A stretch of 64,000 bases of DNA from Gymnopilus junonius (Eukaryota > Basidiomycota > Agaricomycetes > Agaricales > Galerinaceae). The position numbers and the translations under genes were made by a program. Position 1 is the stretch's first letter. Each line of letters starts with the position of its first letter. Location of the stretch: positions 37,061 through 101,060 of the forward strand of contig JADNYJ010000148.1 in NCBI GenBank assembly GCA_015501075.1, given 5' to 3'. Shown piece after piece: positions 21,447 to 32,150 of this stretch. A model generated the notes under the pieces. That model was not told where the DNA came from and ran no database searches. It saw only the letters and a list, made by a program, of their open reading frames with translations.

Positions 21447-22034
21447 ATCGAGAGCAGTAGTAGTGCCTTCCGACTCCTTTTTATTTGATACGTTGGATTT
21501 TTTTTTTGAGGAGCCGCTTCGTGTAACTAATCTTTCCTTTAAGTACTACTGATTGTGATATTTTCGCCAGATTCGTTCAGTGATTATCGGCGTACCACCT
21601 TTTGCAGTTCTCACATCAGGGTTTTATTACAATTGTTTTACCCGCGTCTTCTTGGTAGGTCTTAAACCCGACAAAAGTTGTACGATTTAATGGGAACAGG
21701 ATTATTGGATATTCAAGTCACCAAGGAACGATGTCCAACGCGACTTACCAGCCTGATGGGAGAAAAAAACGTTGAGATTACGTTGAGGGTATAAAGATGA
21801 TATTTTGCATTTGGAGATTGAAATGTTTACCATAGCCTTTACCTCGTCAGATCATTTTGTTTCATGTAATTGCTTTCTGGGATACTAAACTACAAACTTG
21901 AAGCTTGAGCTTGAGGTCTGAGTACGAAACACCCGATCAAGTTGTGCGTCCAGGTCGGACAACCGGTCCGCTGGAAAGTTCTATTTTTGGCGGTGATTCG
22001 TGAACTCAGGGAACGTTAACCTGGGACCGCTCGC
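21447..22034. other. Intergenic, GST promoter region
   Basis: No coding region seen. This interval separates the unresolved gene from the GST start codon. Confidence 0.4.
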
Positions 22035-22841
22035 ATGAAGATCATCCTCTACGACATTCCATCCCGTATCGCCCGTAAGGCTTGGTCTCCAAACACATGG
22101 AAAACCAGGTGAGATCTTGATCACTCCATCACATTGATAACATTGACTTTCAGCACGCTTAGGTACTGTCTCAATTATAAAGGCATACCCTACCGAACCG
22201 AATGGGTCGAATATCCTGATATCGAAGAACTCTACACCAAAATGGGCCTCCCGCCCTTCGCATTTACACCAGACGGAACACCGCGCTACACCCTCCCAGT
22301 CATCCATGACCCGTCGAGAGGCGTGAGGCTAAACGAATCATTCGCCATCGCGCGGTACCTTGACCGAGAATACCCGCACACCCCGCCTATATTCCCATCC
22401 CACTCTGCTGGGATCCTAGCACCGTTTGCTGATGCAGTCTCGGCGCGGCTAAAGCCCATATGGAACTTCCTCGTCCCGCCTGAATTGGAGATTCTGAGCA
22501 CGCGCAGTGCGGTGTGGTTTAAGAGCTCGAGGGAGAAGTTTTTGGGGGTGGAGAGGCTGGAGGATGTTACTCCGCTAGGGGAGGAGAGGGTTAGGGAGTG
22601 GATGAAAGTGGAGAAGGGCTTTGGGAAAGTTGATGGGTGGTATTCGATGAATGTGGATAGTGGGCCGTTTATTTGGGGTGCAACGCCATGTTGGGCGGAT
22701 TTTGTGGTTGGCGGGTATTTGATGTGGGCGAGGTCGACGGCGGGTGAAGAGAGTAAGGAGTGGAAGGATATTATGTCATGGAATAATGGGAGGTGGAAGG
22801 ATTTAGCAGAGGGTTTGAAGGTGTATGAAGAAGTAAATTGA
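22035..22841 (+). CDS. Glutathione S-transferase (etherase-like/GTE or FuA-type)
   Basis: Two exons, 22035-22108 and 22163-22841, encode 250 residues. The 54-nt intron splits an Arg codon (acceptor CGCTTAG). The N-terminal thioredoxin-like domain (residues 1 to about 85) begins MKIILYDIPSRIARKAWSPN and contains WKTRYCLNYKGIPYRTEWVEYPD, then YTLPVIHDPSRG and the E-S glutathione-binding pair LNESFAIARYLD. The C-terminal helical domain ends WKDLAEGLKVYEEVN. This layout matches basidiomycete GSTs related to LigE-type etherases, which conjugate or cleave with glutathione in detoxification and lignin-derived compound metabolism. The residue replacing the usual catalytic Ser/Cys is uncertain. Cytosolic, as there is no targeting peptide. 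Substrate unknown. Confidence 0.85.
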
Positions 22842-23225
22842 ATGAGATTCGGGAATACTGAGTACGTCGAAGTAACGCTATTGCTTTCAACAATAAACTA
22901 TTGAGGACTTGAAGCCTAAAAATTCTGATCAGAGTGAGGGTTGGCATGATTACTCAATGCAAATATCATGTTGGAATGGGGACTGTGAAGGAATAAAGCT
23001 TCCAAGCCCAACAGCTGACACTATGTAGCACTCATTGGTTCATTCCGTACTACTTACTCCTCGGTCACTAGACATTTTTTATCCATACACATTGAATTTC
23101 TACATGGGAAGTGCAAAGGGGTTGTTGCTCCATTCTTTATCATAGTACGCCGTACAAACTTCTGATTCAACAAGTACAGATACGTAAAGGTAGTCGAATT
23201 AAAACCTTTGATAGCGGTATATGAA
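22842..23225. other. Intergenic, no gene seen
   Basis: 3' flanks of the convergent GST gene and F-box pseudogene. No distinct feature. Confidence 0.4.
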
Positions 23226-24624
23226 AATCAAAAATCTACGTCGATGTCCGCCTGTGAATCTACCGCGGGCTCAAAGAAGCAAATATCACATTCCTCCAAT
23301 GCTTCAACCACTTTTGCCATTTCCAAAAGCCCCCGGTTGCATGTAAGAATGAGAACCCATGGACGAAATTGTAAGATCAATGAACATAATTGGCATATGT
23401 CCTTGATCACTGGAAGAAGTGACACCCGGCTCTACATTGGTGGAAAATTTTATAGAGTCAATGCAAGGGAGTAAAGCGCTCTTGTGAATGCTCAAGAACG
23501 TGTCGGTGTTAATTATGAGGTTTATTGGTAAACTAAGGCATTTGAGCTTGGGAAAAGAGTGCAATAACTACTCCAGGTCTCGTTCCAAGCAAAATAGTAC
23601 CCCCTCATCCTCAAGGTTCCCGTGACGATTATGAGAAAGATCATTCTTCAAAATCACCTCCTCCATCATATCTAATGCGCGTGAGAGCCGCATAGTGAGG
23701 AATAGCAAATTCCAATTAAAAGGAAGATTTATGTCAGCCTGGTCAATCTTGAGCTTGCACAGCACAGGAAGATAAAAGATGAGCAGGAACTGAGGATAGT
23801 AGTTTGGACTTATCAGGCATAATTTGAATTTTGAGATCGAAATCATGTCGATGGCGGTCCAGTTGTGAAGGGCGAGACAAGGAGATCTTGAAGAGAATTT
23901 ATTGTAGAAAGATGCTTCAGTTGGAGAACGCTGTGTCAACTGCATGAGTGACAAGATAATATCTGGACCTAAAAGTGTGTGCTCGAAATCCAGCCTTGTC
24001 ATATGTGGCCATGGTAACTTGACATCGAGTAGTAAGATACCCTTTGTTACCACAACTCGCATCAGTGTATCGTGTTTGGCAGTTTTGCGAGAGCGCAAGG
24101 ATGGGTTGCTTAAGTCGACATTTTCTAAAAAATACTCGTCCACCATTTCAATCGCCGGAAAACGGCACATTTTCCAAGAATCCTGAGCAATTGTCATTGG
24201 AGATAATGAAATGGACCTGTCGCAGTCGAGCTAAAGGCCGTCCCAGAATATCCTGTACGATCCCAATATGTCCATATCCGTAAACTAAGTCCGCCACTCG
24301 TCCATTAGAAGTTCCCTTAGAGCCTTGTGTGTGCAAGACAGAATCCGTGACAATAATGAATGACAGGGGATATGGCTTGCTTCTTTTGAGTAAAGCGTCA
24401 TATATCTCCATGGTTTTCTGCCGGGTACTGAAGGATCGGTTGGAGAAGCTGAAGGTATCCCATAAGCTGGGGTCGGATAGAGCAGCATTGCGCCATGTAC
24501 TGCATAGGTGAGTCAAGGTGATGTGGGCGTCGTTTTCCCGGGGAGGAAGGATGACTGGATTGGCGAGGGTGTATTGGGTAATGAGATGCAGGATACTGCA
24601 CTGAAGGTCATCTATACGTGCCAT
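23226..24624 (-). pseudogene. F-box/LRR-type pseudogene with frameshifts and a stop
   Basis: The frame starts at the ATG at 24624 (MARIDDLQCSILHLITQYTL) with an F-box-like segment, THLCSTWRNAALSDPSLWDT. After LRQVHFIISNDNCSGFLENV the frame shifts near 24150-24190 and continues IEMVDEYFLENVDLSNPSLR down to 23568, where an in-frame TAG interrupts DLE*LLHSFPKLKCLSLP. A further shift near 23420 leads into LLPVIKDICQLCSLILQFRP and ends at about 23228. At least two shifts and one stop make a functional product unlikely. It is related to the decayed copy at 40-41.5 kb (compare SNDNCSGFLENV with SNEDHSRFLLDL). Confidence 0.65.
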
Positions 24625-25991
24625 GGCCTATGAAGGAATGATATCAACCAAGATGGTAATGACAATGAAGCTGTCAAAACCATAAACGTAACAAAGCTTG
24701 ATAGACCCAAGAGAGTGCCATTGAGGGAATGAGTAATGAGTTTAATGTGGAGTTACAGAATGCGTCTGGAGCTGTATATATTTCTATGTAGTATGAAGCG
24801 CAGTTTCAGTTCCGTTTCATAAAATAGAGATTACCATTGGGCTTACCGAAGGGGAATCCAAGAAGGGACAGACTTGAGCAGCAGTAACTGGGAAGGGAAC
24901 AAGGGAAGGAAGGGGGTATTTCATATCACCAGGCATGCAGGGGTATCCGTTTATCAAGAATTCTCCTGCTATAGGAAGGAAGAAAAAATCAGTTCACCTG
25001 CCATTGAAAATCAGCGGCGTACTGCAGTAATGGGTCAGAGGACCTCTTGACTCCAATGAAAATGAGGCCGCGAGGTAATGAAATAACATCGCTGTGTCGC
25101 TAACGGTTCATTTACATAAGGAGATGCGGCTGGTCAATCAGGTGAAGTAGCTTGAATGCACCGAAATCTGGCTCCTGGATATGGATTTTTTTTTCTAGCG
25201 GGTTATAAAGAGAGAACTTCTTGCGATGTGCTTTCGTCCTTGATATGGTAGCTTTCAATGAAAATCAAAGTAGAACGAGCTTGGATGCGATTGCACACCG
25301 CCTAGTTTAGAGTTTTAACTTTTGAGGGGTTTACGAAACTGGAAATGACGGGCCCGAATCAATTCACGCATAGATTGTGAGAACGTCCAACATGTTCAGG
25401 GAGTATCAGAGACTATGATGAAGTGGTTCCTGTTAGGCAGGTCGATGCAATGAGTTGGAATGAATTATTCTTCGCTTTCATTCACGTACGGGAAGGGAGA
25501 AGGAAGAGGAACGTCTAAGAGCTACTGAATCTCTCTGAGGACAATCACAGAATTAGCCGGTATTGCTCGCAGAGAAATTGAGTGGTTGCCATGCGAGTGT
25601 CATAGACAACGGTCACGAAGCAGGGGTGGGCCGCAAAGGTCACCGCGCTGGCGGCACAAGCATGCTAAATAGAATACTGTTGGCAGGGAGAGGCATACTT
25701 TGAGGACACACCAGTCTCGACTTGCAAAGGAAATTATACTGAAGCAGAGAGGATTAGGTTAGGTATTTCGGACAACTGAAAAAAAGCTTCAAGAAAAGGT
25801 CGGCACGATCAGTAAAGAATTCTGGAGCGCCCAGGAGGCACGCTAAGGAACTTACCGGATGTGTGCCGAAAAAGAGACTTACATTCGAAATTCCACAACA
25901 AGGAAGTACACGAGGCTGGCGCTTGCGTCTTTGAGTGATGAATTAAGCGTCGTTCCACCAAACTAATGGGCACTGGCTGGGCGGAGAAGAG
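24625..25991. other. 1.4 kb without recognisable gene
   Basis: No frame longer than noise and no repeat or terminal structure. It may be old, decayed sequence. Confidence 0.4.
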
Positions 25992-27060
25992 TCAGATTTC
26001 CGCAATGAAATCTGGTGTTGAAATCTCAGCTCCACTTATAGGTAATCCCTGCAGATCGAAAGTTCTGGAGAAACGATCGTAGCGGGCTTTACTGGCTTTA
26101 CCACTAGTGACCGTAAATCTAGTCGAATAACTGTACTTAGTCAGTTGAGAGAATATTTCGTACTGCCAAAGACCTGCGACATGAAAGAAGACATGTTGAA
26201 ATCTCTTATGATTGATGTACATGGAACAGTCAGCTACAAGTAGTCAGTAAAGATTGGAAGAAACGTAGAGAGGATTTCGTCAATGAAAAAAAGGATCAAA
26301 ATTCGAAAATGTCCACCACACAATGAGAGTTCCTCCGTGTAACCATACATTTTGCTTCGCGATCGACACAGCATAAGAAGGATCTAAAGATCCGTAAGCA
26401 TGAATGAACATAAAAAAGATGAACAGATCCTGACGCACCAGGTTTCATTCTGAAGTTGACGTTGAAGCAGAAGGGGAAAGTCGAATCTAACCTCGAGACT
26501 AAAGAAGACATGATCAACGTCTCCGAATGCCTTAGAATTGGAATCAATGGCATTGGCGCTGCAGCTACTACCCGTCTTGACCATCAGATCGAAGAAAGAA
26601 CGGAGATCGAGCTGCGAAAACACCATCCATGCTCACAGTTCGACATCACGATCAGCAACAAGAGCATATTGACCTCCTCATCTAACGCCAAATCCTCCTC
26701 CAGCTCCAGCTCCTCCACATTCAACCTCTCCAATCCCACCATGAATACCAGTGGTTCAGTGCTCCAGCTCCCCAATTTGATACCTGAATGCCATGAATGT
26801 CACCTGAATCTCGCTCTTCTGCCCCATGGTGACTGAGGGATGGACGCCGCAGTCGCTCTTATGGTTCTTGGGCCACTGGAGCACGGTGTGGGTGAACGTG
26901 CAAGCAGAGAAGGAGACGTAGATAGGGCATGATGATGATTGAATATTGAGGTGTGATATGAATGTGAGGAGTGGAAGCAATGGTACAGTAGTCGCTGTTG
27001 GCTATGATGATGGGAGGCGGCGAGATCGTGTTTGGTTGTGTGTGGCGAGGCCTTCACCGG
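25992..27060 (-). other. Orphan coding-like segments, unassigned
   Basis: On the minus strand, 25992-26222 reads MYINHKRFQHVFFHVAGLWQ and ends FDLQGLPISGAEISTPDF before a stop. 26756-26960 reads SACTFTHTVLQWPKNHKSD then VTMGQKSEIQVTFMAFRYQI. Both have protein-like composition but no start or splice chain links them. They may be exons of one gene or relics of two. No family recognised. Confidence 0.3.
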
Positions 27061-27733
27061 CAGATACCAGCGACGCGTCCTTTGAATCCGAAACGGTTGC
27101 TGGGAAGTTCAACACCGTCCGCCCTTGAAGCTCAGAAAGCCATTTTGCTTTGTATAACGGTGTTATAGGTGAGTCAATAATGCCTCAAATATAGCTGGTG
27201 ATCACTAAAAAAGCATCGACAGAGCTTCTGTTATCGATTACTTACTCACGGCATGAGAGAATCTGCCACCCACCAAGAAGTTCGCTTAGCTGCAGCATTG
27301 CAGTGCCACATTCCTAGATTTCCATTCTCCGTCCGCCTTGAATGAAAGAAAACGCCCAGAAGGTGCCCATTGTTCCCCATACATGGTAACCCTTTTCACA
27401 TGGCATGCAGATCACGATCACCGTTATTTGAAGTCATTTCTGGCCCTTTAGTGGTGAACTTCAGATAAATGGGTTTATCTGATGCGGACAAGATGCCGAT
27501 ACATTAGCGACTCTCCAGCTTTTGTTTGGTAAAGGGTGGGATGACGAATGAGTGGCATGCCACACATGGGCGTCCACAGTGTGTGCTGTTCATAGATACA
27601 AAAGGGACCTTTGATTCTCGACATTTCGTCTTTTCATTCCCTCATTTACGACCCCCTTTCGAATTTCCGCTGCTGTGCAGTTTTCCTTTTACTTACGTTC
27701 TACTTCTACTTCTACTTCTACGTCACCAGCCTG
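27061..27733. other. Intergenic, no gene seen
   Basis: Upstream flank of the low-complexity gene at 27734. It ends in a CTTCTACTTCTA pyrimidine-rich repeat just before the ATG. Confidence 0.4.
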
Positions 27734-28726
27734 ATGTTCTATGTGTCCAACCACCCTTCATCCGAAGACAGCTCCAACCCTGATCCCGAAGGATGGCGTA
27801 CTCATCAAGTTCCGTACTCAGACACTCACTCTTCTACCTCCAATTATCCCTCCCTCGAAACTGATACATGGCCGTTTGATCATATAATCGGCAATTACAT
27901 TCCTACCAGTGCTCCAGGTACAGGTTCAGGTTCTTTTGCAGGATCGAGTATGAGTCTGGACCCATTACTATCACCATTTGTATCGCTTGACTCCGAGTCC
28001 GAGCCGGAGCCCGAGTCAGATCTTCCCAACGACGACCCACACACCCTCATTTCCGAGTCCAGAAGCACCCATCATCATCAAGGACGAGGATACGGACCTA
28101 ATACACCTGTCGCTCCGCCACCCAATCCTCCTCGCTCTCTAATCAGTTCTACGCCTGCTATGCCTACGACGCCTGCGCGTGTTCCTAGGCGTTTTCGTTA
28201 CTCCCATTCGCGTCCGAGTTCGCGTCCTCATCCCGGTCAACGTCCCAGCCCGAATGCACGTCCCATTCCTCACTCACGTCACGTTATACGTTCTGTTTCT
28301 GGTCTTCATCAACCTCCCCCTCCCGCTCTCAGTCACAGCCCGCGTTCCCAACCCCATCCGAGCCCACGTCGCGCATGTGCCAATCCTACAGGCCAAAGTG
28401 ACAGTGAAAGTGCTAGTCAAAGTCAAAGCACTCTTCCAAGTATCGATGAAGCGACGAACATAGAACAACCACCGGGAGCAGAAGGACAGTGTGAAGACTG
28501 CCTAGGGGACGCAGACGCGGAAGGAGACACCGATGAAGAGTACTTGGGGGACGAAGATGCGGAAGGTGATATAGACGAAGAGTGTTTGTGCGATGAAGAT
28601 GCTGAGGGGATGTGGACGAGGAATGGGTGGGTGGTGATGAAGACGCGGAGGGGGATGTGGATGAGGAATGGGCTAAAGGTCTGTCGGGTCGGACTAATAG
28701 CAACGCTTCCTCCCACTGATCCGTGA
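27734..28726 (+). CDS. Pro/Ser-rich protein with acidic tandem repeats, frameshifted near the end
   Basis: From the ATG at 27734 (MFYVSNHPSSEDSSNPDPEG) the frame is Ser/Pro/His/Arg-rich, including RPSSRPHPGQRPSPNARPI and GQSDSESASQSQSTLPSID. It ends with ~16-residue acidic repeats (GDADAEGDTDEEYLGDEDAE). At the GGGG run 28606-28609 the repeat changes frame. In this frame it becomes MWTRNGWVVMKTRRG, while in the +1 frame the acidic repeat continues (GDVDEEWVGGDEDAEG) to a stop at 28717-28719. A one-base deletion in the G run, or a sequence error, explains this. Likely a disordered protein; no domain known. Confidence 0.45.
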   Translation: MFYVSNHPSSEDSSNPDPEGWRTHQVPYSDTHSSTSNYPSLETDTWPFDHIIGNYIPTSAPGTGSGSFAGSSMSLDPLLSPFVSLDSESEPEPESDLPNDDPHTLISESRSTHHHQGRGYGPNTPVAPPPNPPRSLISSTPAMPTTPARVPRRFRYSHSRPSSRPHPGQRPSPNARPIPHSRHVIRSVSGLHQPPPPALSHSPRSQPHPSPRRACANPTGQSDSESASQSQSTLPSIDEATNIEQPPGAEGQCEDCLGDADAEGDTDEEYLGDEDAEGDIDEECLCDEDAEGMWTRNGWVVMKTRRGMWMRNGLKVCRVGLIATLPPTDP

Positions 28727-29931
28727 CGCGCGATTCATTGATCCGGGCTCCTTCAGGCGGCTGTCCATGTCCAGTCTTTCCAACTTGACCCTTCCTTTCC
28801 AAATCCTTGGTCTTTTTTTCGGAGGGCAGTCCTTTCCATAAGCGCTTGAGCCAAGCTCAGAACGTAGCCCATCCATGATCCGATTCCGAACCCCTCCTCA
28901 TCGGCTCTCTTCTCACACACTGATCTTGATTCTTTGGTGCATTTCAAAATTTCACGTCTTCACGAACCCACTTGCTCTTTAGCATTTACGCCCAATTACT
29001 TACTTACATACTTGCCCATACCCATCCCCTAATCCACTCATTGCTCATCACTCACACATGCAACTTCAACTCACGTTCTTTACTAGTCTAGTTTACGTTA
29101 CGCAATGCATGTATTAGTGTGCTTCCCCCAAATAACAGTCGTTTTTCTGCATTACTACTATACCGGAGTGGTAGCTGTATGGGGATGTTATATTTCGCTC
29201 TCATAGTAAATTCATCTTCATCCTACTTCTGTCCCCTATTCCCATCGTAATTGCTTGTCGACCCTTTTCCTCAAAAATATTATTCGTGTTTTCGTTGTAC
29301 TCTCTTCCATCCATCCAAGCTCGGATAGAGAACCTTTGACGACCTTTTTTCTCGACAGACCTGCTGCCGACGCACATCCAACTTATAGAGCTTCAAATCT
29401 CCTTTTAGAATACAGTAGTTTACCGTGTCACCGCATGTACATGCTCTGAGAAACGCAATCACGCCGCCAGGGCCAAGATGACGACGGCCACTCAGATAGA
29501 TTGGTAGAAACACATCTGTATACGCAGCCTAGAGTACAAAAAAAAATAAGGGATCTGTATACCAAATTCTTGCGCTAGGCTGCAGGAAGACTCGTATCGG
29601 TTATCAAGATGTAAAGCAATTCAGAACGGCGTTGTATCGCCTATACTGTCGTTCGAGAAGCTCAACCCGGTGGTTGATGGTTTATCTATGCCTATCACGG
29701 TCGCTTCATATGAAGTACCTCTTGAGCTTGATGGTGTAGTTTCAGTATCGAGTATAAGTTTAGGAAGCATGAATGCTCACTGTATTTTGCGCCCCCCACC
29801 TTCCCATTGTCGACGGGTTTGATAGGATGGATCATACTTTTTGTGTTTAGAATTTCAACAGAAATTCATGGGCCAGATACCGTTAAAGAATGCCAGGGAT
29901 AAAGCGTACATCCAGTGGTAGAGAGACATAC
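28727..29931. other. Intergenic 1.2 kb, no gene seen
   Basis: Short frames only. Upstream of the orphan minus-strand ORF and the HNH gene. Confidence 0.4.
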
Positions 29932-30270
29932 TTTCTTTCTGTCATGATCCATTCGATTATTTGACCCAATCGCAATCGGCACCGTATCCACGTTCAACTC
30001 ATTCCGAGCGATAGGAAGACCTTCCAACTCAATGGCATCACCTATAAGCGTTTCGTTTCTATGAACCCTTGGTACAGTACGCTGCAAAAGATCAGGTATC
30101 TGTTCGCAAATAAAAATACAAAACTCGATCGTTGTAGGACCCGAGAACCAAGCGAAATTAGGTCGGATTTCGACGAATAGGCAATGGCGATTAAAGATCT
30201 GGCCTGGAGATTGAGGTGCTACTTTCGAATGCCCGTTATCTGCCCGTTCTGGTCCCGTAATAAAAGCCAT
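29932..30270 (-). CDS. Orphan exon divergent from the HNH gene (partial, unrecognised)
   Basis: A minus-strand frame starts with ATG at 30270 (MAFITGPERADNGHSKVAPQ) and runs 113 codons to NNRMDHDRK. A GTATGTC donor follows at 29931, suggesting an intron. It includes VEIRPNFAWFSGPTTIEFCI and ELEGLPIARNELNVDTVPIA. The start lies only ~110 bases from the divergent HNH start, so the two would share a promoter. No downstream exon was joined and no family is recognised. It could be a chance frame. Confidence 0.3.
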
Positions 30271-30382
30271 TTTTCGATGGCGGCATGGAATGAGTTGACT
30301 CACATAATGGAAGTCGATGACAAAGCAGAGACTTACCGTAACCTTGTGCATCAGGCGTCAAGCTCCTAGACCACATACCACG

Positions 30383-31728
30383 ATGCGCCCTCCGCCTAAC
30401 CCACAGAACATCCACGTTGTCCTCAATCCAAAAGCTGGTGGCGATGTATTCCTTGACATGCCTTTCGCTGAGATCCGGCACCTAAGCTTCAGTCCTTCAA
30501 GGTTACTCCATTACTTCTGCTTCATCGTTCTCGGTTTGAAAGGGACATTGCACGATAACGATGATAAGGTGGTTGCTCTCGAGGGAGAAGAAGGTGGTGC
30601 GATCAGTACTAAAATTGAAGCTGGTAGGACTTACCTCTATCATGTTGAAGGTGATGGCGAGTTGTAACTCATTCTCCAATATTTTCCTTTATTGACACTG
30701 TCGCAGAATCATCATTCACTTCATCACTTGTCGACCCAGAGGCCGTGCGCGAATTGGGCAGCAACGTTTCATCGACTTCAGAAGGTCATGATACGGCTTT
30801 TCGGACGCGTTTAATTGAAAGAGACGGGTCCGGGATATTTTCTGGGACGTTTCCAGATTATTGCCATGGTCAACACATCATTGCACATAGCAAAGGTGCT
30901 GATGTAACTATTCGATTTTTCTTTGATGCGTACCCCCGGATTCTCATTATTTCCAGTGGCTCAATTTAATCATTGAAAATCGAACTCCTTACGATAACGA
31001 CAACATGTCCGGTTTTGATAGAGTCAACGATCCAAGGAATGGGTTTCTAGATTCGCCCAATATTCACCTTAGCATATCGAAGAGGAATGTTTTTATATTC
31101 AAGGTACTGCAGTTCCATGATCTCTTTCATCGGATCATGCCCTTATTATTCCCAGACACCTAACTGTTACCTTCATCGTGAGGATATTCCACTGGCTGCG
31201 CCTAATCATGATATTTATCCCGGTAGCATGGCCCCTCTCGATTCTCGCTTTACAATGATGTTGGCGGTTGATAGTCCTGGTCCGAAGAGTCTACACATCG
31301 AATCACCTTCTGATGCTATGTTCGCGGAACCGAGTGCCAATGACCTTCCTTCCGGTCTTCTTCTGGATTATTTCAATGCAGCAGTCCTCCTCAAGAACTA
31401 TTTGAAAGGCAATGAAACACTTAATTCATCCCCCTTTCCTCGACCTCCAGCTGTACCCGTTGTATGCCAGCAAACTTTTATACCAAGATCCGATAATAGA
31501 AAAAGTCTAAATCACACACCGCCTCCTCCAGGCACCAAATAGCAACCGGAGCAGTATGATGACGACAACGATGATGAGCAGGATAGGAATCCTGATGAGT
31601 ACATCGATGCAATGGTTCTTGGCTTCTGGAAGATGTCTGGAAATGCGCGAAAGAGACATGAAAAGGAGCAGCAAGAGCATACAGAATGGACTAACAACTG
31701 GATTTCGGCCTCGGAAACTGCAGTTTAG
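30383..31728 (+). CDS. HNH_2-type nuclease domain protein (367 aa)
   Basis: Five exons in phase: 30383-30650, 30707-30903, 30957-31103, 31156-31461 and 31543-31728. The N-terminus (MRPPPNPQNIHVVLNPKAGG, then VFLDMPFAEIRHLSFSPSR) is the usual lead of an agaricomycete-expanded family. The core HNH region is YCHGQHIIAHSKGADW, then NDPRNGFLDSPNIHLSI. It supplies the Cys/His, His and Asn/His positions of a beta-beta-alpha metal nuclease. C-terminal features are PFPRPPAVPV, an acidic stretch (EQYDDDNDDEQDRNPDEY) and a helical end (EWTNNWISASETAV). Known HNH enzymes cut DNA; the role of this expanded fungal group is unknown. The exon junctions at GADW and PVQPEQ restore the family pattern, which supports the model. 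No frame damage seen. Confidence 0.75.
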
Positions 31729-31919
31729 TTTTCCCTTTCTCTGCATTGTCCCATAGTAGAATTGTAACAATTGTTATGTAACTCCCACTGGCAATGGATT
31801 CCATGTGCATTTACTGGCTTTACCTTGCCATCTTAAATCTATCCAAATAATGTCACTACTTTCTCGCCTTGCTTTCATCTATGTACACGATTACTATGGA
31901 CACTGTCAACTTCTCGTAC

Positions 31920-32150
31920 TCTCGAAATTCTCCATTTTCTCATTCTCTCAATTCTCGAACTCTTGGAATTCTCCTAATCCTCACACTCTCGAAATCATCT
32001 CATTCTCCCAGTTCTTAGTCTCTCCTAGCCAGACTTCAATATATCTGATGTGCCCTTCGGATCACGATATATGAACCCAGTTCTCACATTCTCTCAATTC
32101 TCCCAATTCTCGCATTCTCATATTCTCCCGACTCTTGTATTCTCGAAATG
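31920..32150. repeat. Degenerate TTCTC-type short tandem repeat
   Basis: Many imperfect units of 9-12 bases built on TTCTC (ATTCTCNNA: TCTCGAAATTCTCC, TCTCAATTCTC, CACATTCTCTCAATTC) occur in two clusters, about 31920-32030 and 32085-32150. Units and spacings vary, so this is neither a CRISPR array nor a gene. It lies just downstream of the HNH gene. Confidence 0.6.

Noticed and set aside
27611..27733. N-terminal extension of the Pro/Ser-rich protein with a hydrophobic stretch
   Set aside because: It opens with TTG rather than ATG. The first ATG in frame is at 27734, and the stretch is a CTTCTA-type repeat.
31920..32150. Possible CRISPR-like array
   Set aside because: The units are short, degenerate and irregularly spaced, and the genome is eukaryotic.
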